Of a stretch of DNA of 64,000 nt, positions 35,301 through 43,693 are shown piece after piece. Origin of the DNA: Candidatus Leptofilum gracile. Lineage in GTDB: Bacteria; Chloroflexota; Anaerolineae; Promineifilales; Promineifilaceae. Under the pieces are notes generated by a model. The model was not told the origin of the DNA, searched no databases, and saw nothing but the letters and a program-made list of their open reading frames with translations. Location of the stretch: NCBI GenBank assembly GCA_016713825.1, contig JADJOJ010000008.1, positions 189,408 to 253,407 on the forward strand, written 5' to 3'. Position 1 is the stretch's first letter. The number at the start of each line of letters is the position of its first letter. The position numbers were made by a program, and so were the translations under genes.

Positions 35301-35971
35301 AACCCATCGATCAGATTCGACATCTGGTGCACCGACTGGTCGGCCAGGAACATGTCTGGGTCTGGCTCCAGGGAGTAGGTTGCCAGTTGGGTAGCAATGC
35401 CCCAGGTGGCGTTCCAATCTAAAATGTAAGCGGCCGTTACATCAAACAGCGCCGTTAAGCGTTTGGCCAGGGCAGCCAGGCGCTCATGAATATCAATGTT
35501 ATGCGAAAGCAGCTGAACAATTTCTAAAAAGGCGCTGGTGTAACCGGGTAAGCCCACATGGCGGGCTACGGCCGTTTTAAAGCTTGTTACGTCGGTCATC
35601 ATGCCACACAGCAGCGGCTGCCCTTCTACCGAAAGCAAACAAACCTTGTCACGGAACCAGCGCAGCGAGCCATCGGCGGCCCGCAGGCGATACTCCAGTT
35701 CGGTTGGTTTTTGGGTGGAAACGGCCGTTGCAAAAAGCGCCAGCACCCCCTCTCGATCCTCGCTATAAAGGTGATCTTGCCAAAAAGACGGCCGTTGCCA
35801 CGCCAGCAGCGGCAGCCCCAACGCCGCAACCGCAAACTGGTTTACATACACAATTTCAAATGAATCCGGCCTGGCCGCCCAAAAAATGAATCCCGCCCGG
35901 TCCGCAAAATCCTCAAAAAAACGCGCCCCCGGCTGAACCGGTGTTAAACGATTTGAATGATCACTATGCAT
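32366..35971 (-). CDS. Soluble sensor histidine kinase, PAS-GAF4-PAS-HisKA-HATPase
   Basis: 1201 residues from the ATG at 35971 with GGAAGA; another start lies 21 bp upstream. The order is PAS (about 15-140), four GAF domains (about 160-320, 330-500, 505-665, 680-850), a short coiled coil, PAS (about 870-985), then HisKA with FIANVSHQLRTPLTN and an ATPase with DDGPGIPEAERP and GNGLGLAIVRELL. No transmembrane helix is seen, so it should sense internal signals. No response regulator lies beside it. The partner gene is a DNA-repair enzyme. Confidence 0.92.
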   Translation of the reverse strand: MHSDHSNRLTPVQPGARFFEDFADRAGFIFWAARPDSFEIVYVNQFAVAALGLPLLAWQRPSFWQDHLYSEDREGVLALFATAVSTQKPTELEYRLRAADGSLRWFRDKVCLLSVEGQPLLCGMMTDVTSFKTAVARHVGLPGYTSAFLEIVQLLSHNIDIHERLAALAKRLTALFDVTAAYILDWNATWGIATQLATYSLEPDPDMFLADQSVHQMSNLIDGLSWQQQPRPVVLHRQTPNLPDWQQNHLAAHDAETILHIPILVANEVAGCIELIQRRQAQFFSPSDMELGQIIAQQTGIALARAQLFQAEARRRREAEILLDVAEFVSSSLDRNEILARVMEILRVYLGDVHNCVISLIDEDGIWLEPILSWWAEEAYALMPTGIRLKIDETFTANLALEGGDPVVISNLKSIPFVNEFTTSQVKQGLCAIVCVPLKIQNRPLGTLHIHHWHEARQFSSEEIAVLQGVANQTAIAIENARLFANERRQLQLSRTLQQVGSLLTASLPLSVVYDQIFELLSQVIAFDSASLFLFDKSAQQYVMAASRGFKKSLFEQIPRTLSAESVHNKLGHSPGWAVIDNVWEDQNWTRREPLDAIRSWVGALLRVKGETIGLLCVDGYRVNQYSLEDGRTVAAFANQAAVAIENAHLAMETLRQARELAILNQVSQETAVSLNIDQFLENVTNLVGHQLFPDMFGFILQDRETGDLQPHAAYRGLSLRAELIKIPAQNSITGHVFSTGEPYYAPDVLEDPHYFLIEEVVRSELAIPLRVENEVVGIIDAASPEKDHFSEQDLNFLSTLAGNISAVLERAKLYETLRVQAENLAQQVTQRTAELKVERDRLFAILESAGEGIILTDINAHIMYANPAMERQSGYSRKELLNQNPRILGSRQVARGVFADMWRNLGNQHSWSGELVNRHKDGHVYDVAVKITPISDAKGIVTGYVSVQSDITRLKELERLKTEFIANVSHQLRTPLTNIKTYVSLLEKGKAENYPRYFSVLHYEIDRLARLIQDLLDISRLDAEAAPHPDAAADFCGVWDLFWSPFVERAERENKTLAFNLPQAVRTMSPKIYMEGYQLEKLLSRLIENSFLYTLEESVIQVQVAWQESMPDFLQVQICDDGPGIPEAERPYIFDRFFRGALAVETGLPGNGLGLAIVRELLGQHGGQISLKSEVGAGSCFTVQLPLLRPKSVVEGSHAA

Positions 35972-36037
35972 GCCAATCTTCCGTTCGTGCAAAAAACACG
36001 CTCAGACAAACAGAACCTCTCATATCTATATTTCTGT

Positions 36038-36067
36038 TTGATAAGTGCAATTGATGTGAAGTATCAT
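36038..36067 (+). promoter_or_regulatory. Possible promoter of the proline dehydrogenase gene
   Basis: TTGATA (36038-36043) and TATCAT (36062-36067) are 18 bp apart, about 90 bp before the start codon. Confidence 0.4.
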
Positions 36068-36155
36068 AAGTAAAGTTAAAGGCGCTCACCGCCAAACCGA
36101 CCACCCGGCCTAGTGCCAGGAGCTTGCCCAAATTCTCACAAGAAGGAATGAGAAC

Positions 36156-37181
36156 ATGCACCCAAAAAGATCCCCATTCGCTCGTTTTCTAATCTTTATG
36201 ACCACGCTCGCCGTTGCCACCGTTGTTGTTTATCGCAACGGGGAACGCTGGTTGCGCTCCATCCTGCTCTACCTGTCCACAGCCGCTTGGGCCCGCCAAA
36301 CAGCCACCCAATTCCCGCCAGCCTGGCAAGTTGCTAGCCGCTTTATTGCCGGAGAAACCAGCCAAGACGCCATTCGCGTCACCCAAGAAGTGAACCAGAT
36401 CGGCCTCTCGGCCACCCTCAACTACCTGGGCGAAAGCGTTAGCACCGCAGAAGACGCCGCCACCGCCCGTGAAGCCATCATCCAGCTGGTGCAGCAAATT
36501 CACCAACATGGTGTCAATGCCAATGTATCTGTCAAACCCACTCAGCTGGGTCTGCACATCAGTCCAGATGTGGTTCATGAGAACCTTCAGATACTCCTCA
36601 CCGCAGCCGAAAAATATGATACACGCATCCGCATTGATATGGAAGATAGCCATACCACAGACACCACCCTCAATTTGTACCGTCGGCTGCGTGACGAGGA
36701 CCAATTTGGCCACCGGATTGGCATTGTGCTGCAAGCTTACCTCTACCGCACCGAGGCCGACGTGGCCGCGCTGATTCAAGAAGGTGCCTGGGTCCGGCTG
36801 TGCAAAGGTGCATACAAAGAGCCGCACGACCTGGCCTTCCCGGAAAAAGCAGATACCGACGCCAACTTCTTGAAGCTCTCCAAGCAAATGCTGAGTGATG
36901 AGGCGCGGGCGCACGGCATGTACCCCTGTTTTGCCACCCACGATGAGGCGCTCATTCGCGCGCTCATTCAGCATGTGCGCCAGCACCAAATTGATAAGGA
37001 TACGTTTGAATTCCAGATGCTGTATGGCGTTCGTCGTGATTTACAGGAAGAGATCAGCGCTGAAGGCTACCGGGTGCGGGTTTACGTTCCGTTTGGCATG
37101 GCCTGGTACCCCTACTTCATGCGACGCTTGGCTGAACGTCCGGCCAACTTATGGTTCTTCCTGAGCAATTTGTTGCGGTAA
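36156..37181 (+). CDS. Proline dehydrogenase
   Basis: 341 residues. The first ~40 are hydrophobic and basic (FARFLIFMTTLAVATVVVY), unusual for a soluble PRODH and suggestive of a membrane anchor. The barrel shows VSVKPTQLGLHIS, RIDMEDSHTTDTTL, LQAYLYRTEAD and WVRLCKGAYKEP as in FAD-dependent PRODH of the Bacillus/Thermus type, and the C-terminal YVPFGMAWYPYFMRRLAERP with the substrate-binding Arg pair. It oxidises proline to pyrroline-5-carboxylate. Confidence 0.93.
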   Translation: MHPKRSPFARFLIFMTTLAVATVVVYRNGERWLRSILLYLSTAAWARQTATQFPPAWQVASRFIAGETSQDAIRVTQEVNQIGLSATLNYLGESVSTAEDAATAREAIIQLVQQIHQHGVNANVSVKPTQLGLHISPDVVHENLQILLTAAEKYDTRIRIDMEDSHTTDTTLNLYRRLRDEDQFGHRIGIVLQAYLYRTEADVAALIQEGAWVRLCKGAYKEPHDLAFPEKADTDANFLKLSKQMLSDEARAHGMYPCFATHDEALIRALIQHVRQHQIDKDTFEFQMLYGVRRDLQEEISAEGYRVRVYVPFGMAWYPYFMRRLAERPANLWFFLSNLLR

Positions 37182-37196
37182 ACCGGCAACTTAAAA

Positions 37197-37580
37197 TCAG
37201 CCAAACAGCCGCTGCCACAAGGGTGGCCCCAGCAGCAGCAGGCCAATGATAATTGCGCCTAAGGCCCCTACCAAAACGGCCGCTGCCGCCACATCTTTCG
37301 CCACTTTGGCCAGGGGGTGCACATCTGGCATGGTCATGTCTACCACTGCTTCGATAGCGGTGTTCATGAATTCAGCCATCCAGACAGCCATGAAGGTAAG
37401 AATGAGCACGGCCCAATCCCGGGCGGGCAGGCGCAGCCACAGGGCCAATGCCGCCACCACCGTGGTGATGATGGCGTGAATCCAGGCGTTGTGCTGGGTG
37501 CGCAGCACAAACCACCATCCTTCAAAGGCGTATTGAAAGCTCTTGACGCGATCGGTCAGTTCATTTTTAGGCGTAGACAA
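37197..37580 (-). CDS. dgkA: Diacylglycerol / undecaprenol kinase
   Basis: 127 residues from a TTG at 37580 with GGAGGG nine bases before; the ATG-initiated longer reading runs inside ybeY. AWIHAIITTVVAALALWLRL, then EFMNTAIEAVVDM is the DAGK_prokar active site and a third helix follows. It phosphorylates undecaprenol or diacylglycerol in the membrane. It lies downstream of ybeY in the usual Gram-positive order. Confidence 0.9.
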   Translation of the reverse strand: MSTPKNELTDRVKSFQYAFEGWWFVLRTQHNAWIHAIITTVVAALALWLRLPARDWAVLILTFMAVWMAEFMNTAIEAVVDMTMPDVHPLAKVAKDVAAAAVLVGALGAIIIGLLLLGPPLWQRLFG

Positions 37581-37585
37581 GCTGG

Positions 37586-38068
37586 CTAACCCTCCACATC
37601 CTCCGGTGGCCCGGTGATTTCGGCCCCAAGCTGGGCCAGGATGGACGCCTGGGTCCACCACATGCGGTCTTTTTCGTCTGGCTCTTCGTGGTCAAACCCC
37701 AGCAGGTGCAGCGTACCGTGCACGGTAAGCAGCTGCAATTCTGCCTTGAGGCTGTGCCCCCCTTCTTTGGCCTGCCGTTCGGCTGTGGGCAGCGAAATGA
37801 TGATATCGCCCAGGTAAGCTTCATCTCCTTCCATGCCGGGCATGCTGTCGCCGGATTCAAAGCTAAGCACGTCGGTGGGGGCGTCGATGCCGCGATACGT
37901 TTTGTTTAGCGATTTCAGCTGGTCGTCGTCGGTGAGCAGCAGGGTGACTTCTGCTGGGGGTTTTATTTTTTCGTGGCGCAGGGTGACGGTTACGGCCGTT
38001 CTTAAAGCCGCGGCGACCGATTGAAGCACTTTTTCTTTTTGCTGCACGTGAATTTTATAGGATGCCAC
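37586..38068 (-). CDS. ybeY: Endoribonuclease YbeY, rRNA maturation factor
   Basis: 160 residues. LNKTYRGIDAPTDVLSFE and the zinc motif HGTLHLLGFDHEEPDE (His-x3-His-x5-His) are diagnostic. It takes part in 16S rRNA 3'-end processing and ribosome quality control. It abuts pgpH and precedes dgkA. Confidence 0.95.
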   Translation of the reverse strand: MASYKIHVQQKEKVLQSVAAALRTAVTVTLRHEKIKPPAEVTLLLTDDDQLKSLNKTYRGIDAPTDVLSFESGDSMPGMEGDEAYLGDIIISLPTAERQAKEGGHSLKAELQLLTVHGTLHLLGFDHEEPDEKDRMWWTQASILAQLGAEITGPPEDVEG

Positions 38069-40242
38069 TAGCTCACTTCCTCGCTGAGCGGAACGGGCGC
38101 CTCATCGGCAGATGCTGCGGGTGTGGCAACGGCCGTTGCCACCACCGCCCGCTCATCTTCCGCAAACATCTCCTCGTTGCCCGGATATTTTACCCGCACA
38201 TGAAAACGTCCCTTCAAAGTTTTGATAAATGATTCCCGAATCTTGCGAATATCGCCCAGGGTCAGACCCGATTCATCCAGCTGCCCCTCGGTTAAATCCT
38301 CGTCGATGAGCGAGTTCACCAGCTTCTCGATCGCTTTTTCTGTATTGGGCTGCAAGGCGCGAGAGGTCGATTCGATGACGTCGGCCAGCATGACAACGGC
38401 CGTTTCCCGCGTGCGTGGGCGCGGACCCGGGTAACGGAACTTTTCAGCATCGATCGTCTCCCCCTCTTCCGCCTTCTCTTTGGCCTTGAACAAAAACCCC
38501 TTCACCAGCCGCGTACCGTGATGCTCTGCAATAAATTGGTGCAGCCGGTTGGGCAGCTTGTACTGCTTGGCCAGGTCCAACCCATCCGTCACGTGGCTAA
38601 GAATGATGCGGGCGCTGGTTTGCGGATCTAGCGCATCGTGCGGATTCACCCCTTCCTGGTTCTCGCTAAAAAACGGGGGGCGATTCATCTTACCAATGTC
38701 GTGGTAAAACGCGCCAACACGAATAAGTGCACTGTTCGCCTTAATTTGTTCGGCCGCCTGCTCGGCCAGGTTGGCCACCATGATGCTGTGGTGGTACGTG
38801 CCTGGCGCACGGCGCAGCAGCTCTTGCAGCAGTGGATGGTCCAACCGGGCCAGCTCTTGCAGCTGCAAAGTGGTGGTAATGCCAAACAAGCTGCCCAAAA
38901 TAAAAAAACCGACCAGCGTCAGCGCGGAAGACAAGACCCCGTTCACCACGGCGTATCCCATCAACTCCAGCATTGCCAGCACGTCGATATTGTCCTGGTT
39001 CAGCCGAAAAACCAAAATAACCGCCACGTAACCAATGGCGGCGGCCAACCCTGCCCGGAAAAAGGCGTTGATCCGCTGAGAATCTTGCAGGGTGAGGATG
39101 GCAAGTAGACCGCCAACGGCCGTATACGTCGCCAATTCCAGCGAGTTCGGCACCAAAAACCCAATCAGCGCCGCCATAATGATGGTGATCGTCAATGAAA
39201 AGCGAACGTCATAGATGACGCTAAGCATCATCGACAGCGCCGCCATGGGGAACAGGTAAGGGAAAAAGCTGCCCCCCGTCAGCATCAACTTGGCAATGGC
39301 GGCAAAGACAAGCATCAGGCTGGTGAGCACGGTGAGGTAGCGGGCATTGTCGCGCAGCCGCGACCAGAAAAATTGGTGCCAATACATCGTTACCAGCACC
39401 ACAGAAAGCAGCGAAGCAACAAACACCGCCGCGACGTCGCGCCAATCTAGCTGCCGCTGGAGCAGCCCCACCTGGGTCAGCTTTTCAATATCCAGGTCTG
39501 TTACAGGCTCCCCCTGACGCACAATGCGTTCGTTATCGGCAATGGTTACCACAAACGGGCCGACGGCAGCGGCGGCTTCTTCACGCAGGGCAGCCGTGGC
39601 GTCTGGGTCTGGGAAGACGGTGGGCACAATAAATTGGGGGGCAATGTTGGTGACCACGTTTTCTTGAACTGGCGTCAGCTCCAGGCTGGCTTCGCGCCGG
39701 GCAATGATTTGGTAATCGCGCAGTTGGTCCTCGCGAATGTCCTGGCGCATCAAATCGCCCACAATGCGCGAGATTTCTCGCTTGACCACTTCGTAATCTG
39801 CCGAAGACAACCCCAGCAGTTCCAGCCCAATTTGCTGCTGCACCGTCAACGGCCGAATCGCTTGCAGGTAAGCCAGCTTGGTCTCGGTGGTTACCAGGCT
39901 GTCGGCCCGAACGGCGTCGATGAAGGCAAAGACGGCCGTTACCAAATTCAGCTGGTTGCGGCCAATGTCGCTGCCATCGCCAGTGTACTGCTCTGGCACG
40001 GCGGCGCGCGCCTTGGCCCGCTCAGAGGCCAGCAGCACGTCGCTCTCATAGGCAACGCTGCGTGGGGCGTAAATATTTTCGCTGGCAGGTTGGCCTAGCG
40101 TCACCTGCACATCGCTGGCGGTAACCAGATTAAAACTGAAAATAAGGGTAAGCCCCAGCGTCATGGCGGCAGCAAAAACCCAAAGTAAAGAGCCTTGGAT
40201 CAGCTTGCGCCAGCCGGGTCGCTCGTCGGTTTGAGCTGTCAT
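38068..40242 (-). CDS. 7TM-HD c-di-AMP phosphodiesterase, PgpH family
   Basis: 724 residues. An N-terminal helix, an extracellular 7TMR-HDED region to about residue 275, about seven helices to about residue 480, then an HD domain: GTYHHSIMVANLAEQAAE, VGAFYHDIGKMNRP (HD pair) and EHHGTRL. PgpH proteins hydrolyse cyclic di-AMP. The neighbours ybeY and dgkA match the phoH-pgpH-ybeY-dgkA order of other bacteria, although phoH is absent here and yqeY is upstream. Confidence 0.92.
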   Translation of the reverse strand: MTAQTDERPGWRKLIQGSLLWVFAAAMTLGLTLIFSFNLVTASDVQVTLGQPASENIYAPRSVAYESDVLLASERAKARAAVPEQYTGDGSDIGRNQLNLVTAVFAFIDAVRADSLVTTETKLAYLQAIRPLTVQQQIGLELLGLSSADYEVVKREISRIVGDLMRQDIREDQLRDYQIIARREASLELTPVQENVVTNIAPQFIVPTVFPDPDATAALREEAAAAVGPFVVTIADNERIVRQGEPVTDLDIEKLTQVGLLQRQLDWRDVAAVFVASLLSVVLVTMYWHQFFWSRLRDNARYLTVLTSLMLVFAAIAKLMLTGGSFFPYLFPMAALSMMLSVIYDVRFSLTITIIMAALIGFLVPNSLELATYTAVGGLLAILTLQDSQRINAFFRAGLAAAIGYVAVILVFRLNQDNIDVLAMLELMGYAVVNGVLSSALTLVGFFILGSLFGITTTLQLQELARLDHPLLQELLRRAPGTYHHSIMVANLAEQAAEQIKANSALIRVGAFYHDIGKMNRPPFFSENQEGVNPHDALDPQTSARIILSHVTDGLDLAKQYKLPNRLHQFIAEHHGTRLVKGFLFKAKEKAEEGETIDAEKFRYPGPRPRTRETAVVMLADVIESTSRALQPNTEKAIEKLVNSLIDEDLTEGQLDESGLTLGDIRKIRESFIKTLKGRFHVRVKYPGNEEMFAEDERAVVATAVATPAASADEAPVPLSEEVS

Positions 40243-40266
40243 TGGTTAATTTTGGTGGGGGGCCAG

Positions 40267-40713
40267 TTAATTTTGCAGCAGTTCACGCACGACTTCGTTG
40301 ACCAAACGGCCGTCTGCCTGTCCTTTTAATCTGGGCATTAGCTTTCCCATCACCTGCCCCATGCCTTTGGCATCCGTTACGCCCAGTTCGGCTACAATTT
40401 CAGCAGCAATCGCGGCAATTTCAGCCCGCCCCATCTGCTGCGGCAAGTACGATTCAATGATGACCAACTCAGCCTGTTCGCTGGCGGCCATCTCAGCATT
40501 GCCCGCTTTTTCATAATCGGCGATGCTCTCGCGCCGCTGCTTGGCCTGTTTGGTTAACAGCGCCTGTACGGCCGTATCATCCAACGTCGTCTGCCCGTCG
40601 ATCTCTTCTTGCTTGATGGCCGCCAGCAGCAAGCCAACAGTGTTCCGTTTGGCGGTATCGCCGCTCTTCATCGCCGCGATGCGATCTTGTTGAAGGGTCT
40701 CTTTTAAGCTCAT
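40267..40713 (-). CDS. GatB/YqeY domain protein
   Basis: 148 residues, usual for YqeY. LQQDRIAAMKSGDTAKRNTVGLLLAAIKQEEID, RRESIADYEKAGN and IIESYLPQQM are typical of this family, which resembles the tRNA-binding tail of the amidotransferase subunit GatB. Its role is unclear. It leads the pgpH-ybeY-dgkA row. Confidence 0.9.
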   Translation of the reverse strand: MSLKETLQQDRIAAMKSGDTAKRNTVGLLLAAIKQEEIDGQTTLDDTAVQALLTKQAKQRRESIADYEKAGNAEMAASEQAELVIIESYLPQQMGRAEIAAIAAEIVAELGVTDAKGMGQVMGKLMPRLKGQADGRLVNEVVRELLQN

Positions 40714-40740
40714 TTTTCAACCTTGGTTATGAAACAGAAA

Positions 40741-40862
40741 ATCTTTAACGCAAAGGCGCAAAGCACATAAAGATGCAAAGAAAAAAGAAACGTTGCAGAT
40801 TTGGTCCTTTGCTTCTTTGCGGGAAATCTCTAGTTCGCAAAAAATATGTTTCTTAAAACGCT
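40741..40862. repeat. Intergenic GCAAAG word repeat
   Basis: ACGCAAAGGCGCAAAGCACATAAAG and the inverse CTTTGCTTCTTTGCGGG, a loose inverted array between yqeY and the methyltransferase. Nothing else is seen in the gap. Confidence 0.5.
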
Positions 40863-40871
40863 AAATCTTGT

Positions 40872-41597
40872 TTAGGATTGTAGCATTGGCAGGGTGGGTG
40901 TCAACACGGTGTACAGGCTGAGGTTGCCTTCTTTGCCATCGCTGCGGAACTGTTCCAGGAGGGTGAATCCGGCAGCGTGCGCTATTTCGGCTGTTTCCTC
41001 CGCGTCAATTTGACAGGCATAACGCAAGGCAAAACCGCCCCGTCGCCACGCCAGCAGATAATCATTTGGCTCCACATCGTTGGCAGTGAGGCCAATTTCG
41101 GCCCAATCCTGCACTTTGCGCCGCTGGCGGGGGCTGTCCATAAATTGCCAGTTAGAGATGAGCAAACGGCCGTTCTCCTGCAAATGACCCCGAATCTCTT
41201 GCAACAGCCGCAGCCGGTTTGCCTTGCCTGGCAAATGGTGCATCACCGCCAGGCAGGAAATGGCGGAGAACTGCCCTAGCCCATCCAGGCAACCAGGTTC
41301 CAGCAGGTTGCGCTGGAAAAAGGTGCCAACGGCGTTCTTGGCGGCGTCGGCCAGCAGCTCTTCGCTAAAGTCCACGCCCACAAAGTCGCCAATGCGGTTG
41401 TGCGATTGGAGGTATTGGGCAAAACGGCCGTTGCCACAGCCCACGTCCAAAAAGCGGGGGCAAGGCTGGGGCAGATGGGGCAGCAAACGAGCAAACCCCG
41501 GCTGTGCCGACACGCGGCTGCCAGAAAAGGAGTCTGCCTGGGCATCATAAAATTCTTGGTTTAACTCCAGCAGCCGCTGGACGATTTCTTCTCTCAT
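40872..41597 (-). CDS. Class I SAM-dependent methyltransferase
   Basis: 241 residues. PRFLDVGCGNGRFAQYLQ is motif I of a Rossmann methyltransferase, and SAISCLAVMHHLPG with LLISNWQFMDSP match motifs post-II and III. The C-terminal part DYLLAWRRGGFALRYACQIDAEETAEIAHAAGF recalls tRNA-modifying Trm9/ALKBH8-like enzymes; the substrate is not certain. Confidence 0.85.
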   Translation of the reverse strand: MREEIVQRLLELNQEFYDAQADSFSGSRVSAQPGFARLLPHLPQPCPRFLDVGCGNGRFAQYLQSHNRIGDFVGVDFSEELLADAAKNAVGTFFQRNLLEPGCLDGLGQFSAISCLAVMHHLPGKANRLRLLQEIRGHLQENGRLLISNWQFMDSPRQRRKVQDWAEIGLTANDVEPNDYLLAWRRGGFALRYACQIDAEETAEIAHAAGFTLLEQFRSDGKEGNLSLYTVLTPTLPMLQS

Positions 41598-41603
41598 CTT
41601 CTT

Positions 41604-41640
41604 TTAGCCACAGATTTCGCAGATTTCACAGATTGATCGG
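41604..41640. repeat. Intergenic CAGATT word repeat
   Basis: CCACAGATTTCGCAGATTTCACAGATT. Followed at 41695-41735 by CCGCGTCATCCGCGTTCATCTGCGTCC, another word family. Confidence 0.55.
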
Positions 41641-41702
41641 TTTTGCTTGTTTGCCGTCTTCGCTCCGCACAATCAACTGTATACCAAATCAAAAAATCCG
41701 CG

Positions 41703-41897
41703 TCATCCGCGTTCATCTGCGTCCAAATTTTTAATGCGGCGGCGGTTGGTGACAAACCAGGAACGGCCGTCCTTTGTGCGCACCCACACGGCCGGGGGTT
41801 GGTGGGCCACCACTGTGCCATCCAGCCAGATTTGCTCGCCCAACCAGATTTGTACGGCCGTTCCCACCGCATACAGCTCCGTCAACCGCTCCGCCAT
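41703..41897 (-). CDS. Small protein (64 aa) coupled to the TPR gene
   Basis: ATG at 41897 shares one base with the stop of the TPR gene (TAATG), a sign of translational coupling. The product begins MAERLTELYAVGTAVQIWLG and looks like a small beta-barrel (alternating hydrophobics, VWVRTKDGRSWFV). Its last codons are made of the CCGCGTTCATCTGCGTCC word repeat. Function unknown. Confidence 0.5.
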   Translation of the reverse strand: MAERLTELYAVGTAVQIWLGEQIWLDGTVVAHQPPAVWVRTKDGRSWFVTNRRRIKNLDADERG

Positions 41898-42772
41898 TAG
41901 CCATTTCCTAACCGCTGCAAGCGAGCCAGCCGCCCTGGCTCCAACCAATCCAGCTGGGACAGTTCCGCATACGCCTGGGCAAAAAACGGCCGTGCCTCCG
42001 CTTCCTGGCCCAGCCCCAGCAAACATTCGCCAATTTCCTCAAAGACGAAGCCATCCGCCTGCCCCGTGCTTTCATGCTCAGCCAACAGCGCTTGCTGCAC
42101 CGCCAGCGCCGCTTCCAGCCGCGCCAGCGAGCGCAACGTACGCCCCACGCACCATTTGGCAATGCGAATTGTCTCCGGCTGGTCGGGATGAACTGCCTGC
42201 CGCCAGGCAACCGCTTTCTCAAAAAGTTCCAGCGCCCGGTCAAACTCGCCCAGGTCGTGGTAGGTCCAGCCGAGATTGTTGTAGAGGGAGCCCAGCCAGC
42301 TGGCGGCGCGGGCGTCGGGCGTGGCTTCGGCCAGCGCCAGGGCGTGTTCGTTCCACCTGAGCTGCTCGGTGGGGTTGAATTGGGCAATGGCCAGCATGTG
42401 GGCGGCGTCGATGGTGTGGTAGTCGGCCTGGGGGGAAACGGCCGTTCCCAACACAAACGCCGCCTCAAACAGGGGCAGCGCCCGCTCCGGCTCGCCCGCC
42501 GAGTTGAAGGTGCGGCCCCGCTCCAGCAGGCAGCACATTTGGGGCACCACCATCTCATCGCGCAGCATCTCGTTGGCCTTGTCCAACAGCTGGTGCGCCT
42601 GGGCAAACTGGCGGCGCAGGCTGTGGGTGCGCGCCAGCTGGCTCAACAGCTCCACGTGGTAAGCGCGGTTGGCCGAAGCGGCGACCTCTGGCAACAGCTG
42701 CTCAAAACGTACGGCCGTTCCCGCCGGATCGTTGTAATTCCACAAGGTGTGTAATTCAGGAAATTGATTCAT
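41897..42772 (-). CDS. TPR-repeat protein
   Basis: 291 residues starting MNQFPELHTLWNYNDP. At least five helix-turn-helix TPR units are visible, for instance LFEAAFVLGTAVSPQADY, LGSLYNNLGWTYHDLGEFDRALELFEKAV and RSLARLEAALAVQQALLAEH. No enzymatic motif. It is a likely protein-interaction scaffold. Upstream partner of the 64-aa gene. Confidence 0.8.
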   Translation of the reverse strand: MNQFPELHTLWNYNDPAGTAVRFEQLLPEVAASANRAYHVELLSQLARTHSLRRQFAQAHQLLDKANEMLRDEMVVPQMCCLLERGRTFNSAGEPERALPLFEAAFVLGTAVSPQADYHTIDAAHMLAIAQFNPTEQLRWNEHALALAEATPDARAASWLGSLYNNLGWTYHDLGEFDRALELFEKAVAWRQAVHPDQPETIRIAKWCVGRTLRSLARLEAALAVQQALLAEHESTGQADGFVFEEIGECLLGLGQEAEARPFFAQAYAELSQLDWLEPGRLARLQRLGNG

Positions 42773-42841
42773 CTTTTTATTTGTGGGGGCAACAACGAAT
42801 TTTTTCCATTCGTTGATTACTCTTATTCGTTGTAGCCATTT

Positions 42842-43693
42842 TTAGAAACCAAAACGTTTCAAAACAGAATCCACCATGCCCACGTAGCTGCCGCCGAAGT
42901 GGCAAACGTGGCTCAGCAGCGGATACAAGCTGTACAGATGGCGGCGCTCTTCGTAAAAGCCGGGGGGCAACGGCCGTATTTCTTCATACCGCCTAAAAAA
43001 GGGTGCGCCAAACGTGTTAAACAGGGCGATGTAGGCCAGCTCCATCTCATCAATGCCAAAATAAAGGGCGGGATCAAGGAAGGCGGTGATACGGCCGTTT
43101 GCCGCCAACACATTATTCGCCCACACATCACCGTGGATGAGAGACGGCCGTTCCGGCTCCGCCAGCCATCTGTCCCACTGGGCACACAGCGCTTCCAGCC
43201 GGGGCACAAACGATTGCGGCAGCCGCCCCAGCCGCACCCCCTCGCGCATCAGATGGAAAATGCGCTGCTCACGGAAAAAGTCCAGCCAACTTTCGCTTGG
43301 CGCATTCGGCTGGGTAAAGGCACCGATGAGGGTCGTAAAAGGAAAGCCAAAGGTGGGGGCAGTAACGCTGTGCAGCGCCGCCAGATGCTCCGCTGCGTCC
43401 ATCTCTGCCTGGGGCGAAAAGCGGCTCTGCCCCGGCAGCCACTCCATAATCAGCAAATGGGGTTCCGAATGCACGACGCCGGGCACGGGCAGCGCGGCTT
43501 GCGCTGCCAGATAGCGCAGCATCGCGCCTTCGATCTCTAGCTGGGGCTGCGGGCTGTCGTCGAACTTCACCACCAGCGGCGTGCCGTCGGCCAGTTCCAC
43601 GCGGTACACCTGCCCAATTTGCCCGCCAGAGAGGGGTGAGATGGTTCGGAGTTGAGCAGAAAGCGCCGTTTCTGCCGCCAGGCGCACGTTCAT
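42842..43693 (-). CDS. Fructosamine kinase family protein
   Basis: 283 residues. The kinase-like fold has SGGQIGQVYRVEL, VVKFD, HLLIMEWLPG, SLIHGDVWANNVL (catalytic loop) and FLDPALYFGIDEMELAYIALF. Fructosamine kinases phosphorylate Amadori products so that they break down, repairing glycated proteins. The start ATG overlaps the upstream lipoprotein stop (TAATG). Confidence 0.9.
   Translation of the reverse strand: MNVRLAAETALSAQLRTISPLSGGQIGQVYRVELADGTPLVVKFDDSPQPQLEIEGAMLRYLAAQAALPVPGVVHSEPHLLIMEWLPGQSRFSPQAEMDAAEHLAALHSVTAPTFGFPFTTLIGAFTQPNAPSESWLDFFREQRIFHLMREGVRLGRLPQSFVPRLEALCAQWDRWLAEPERPSLIHGDVWANNVLAANGRITAFLDPALYFGIDEMELAYIALFNTFGAPFFRRYEEIRPLPPGFYEERRHLYSLYPLLSHVCHFGGSYVGMVDSVLKRFGF

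Noticed and set aside
41594..41872. 92-codon minus-strand ORF upstream of the methyltransferase
   Set aside because: Made of word repeats and antisense to nothing; the coupled 64-aa ORF in another frame is the better reading.
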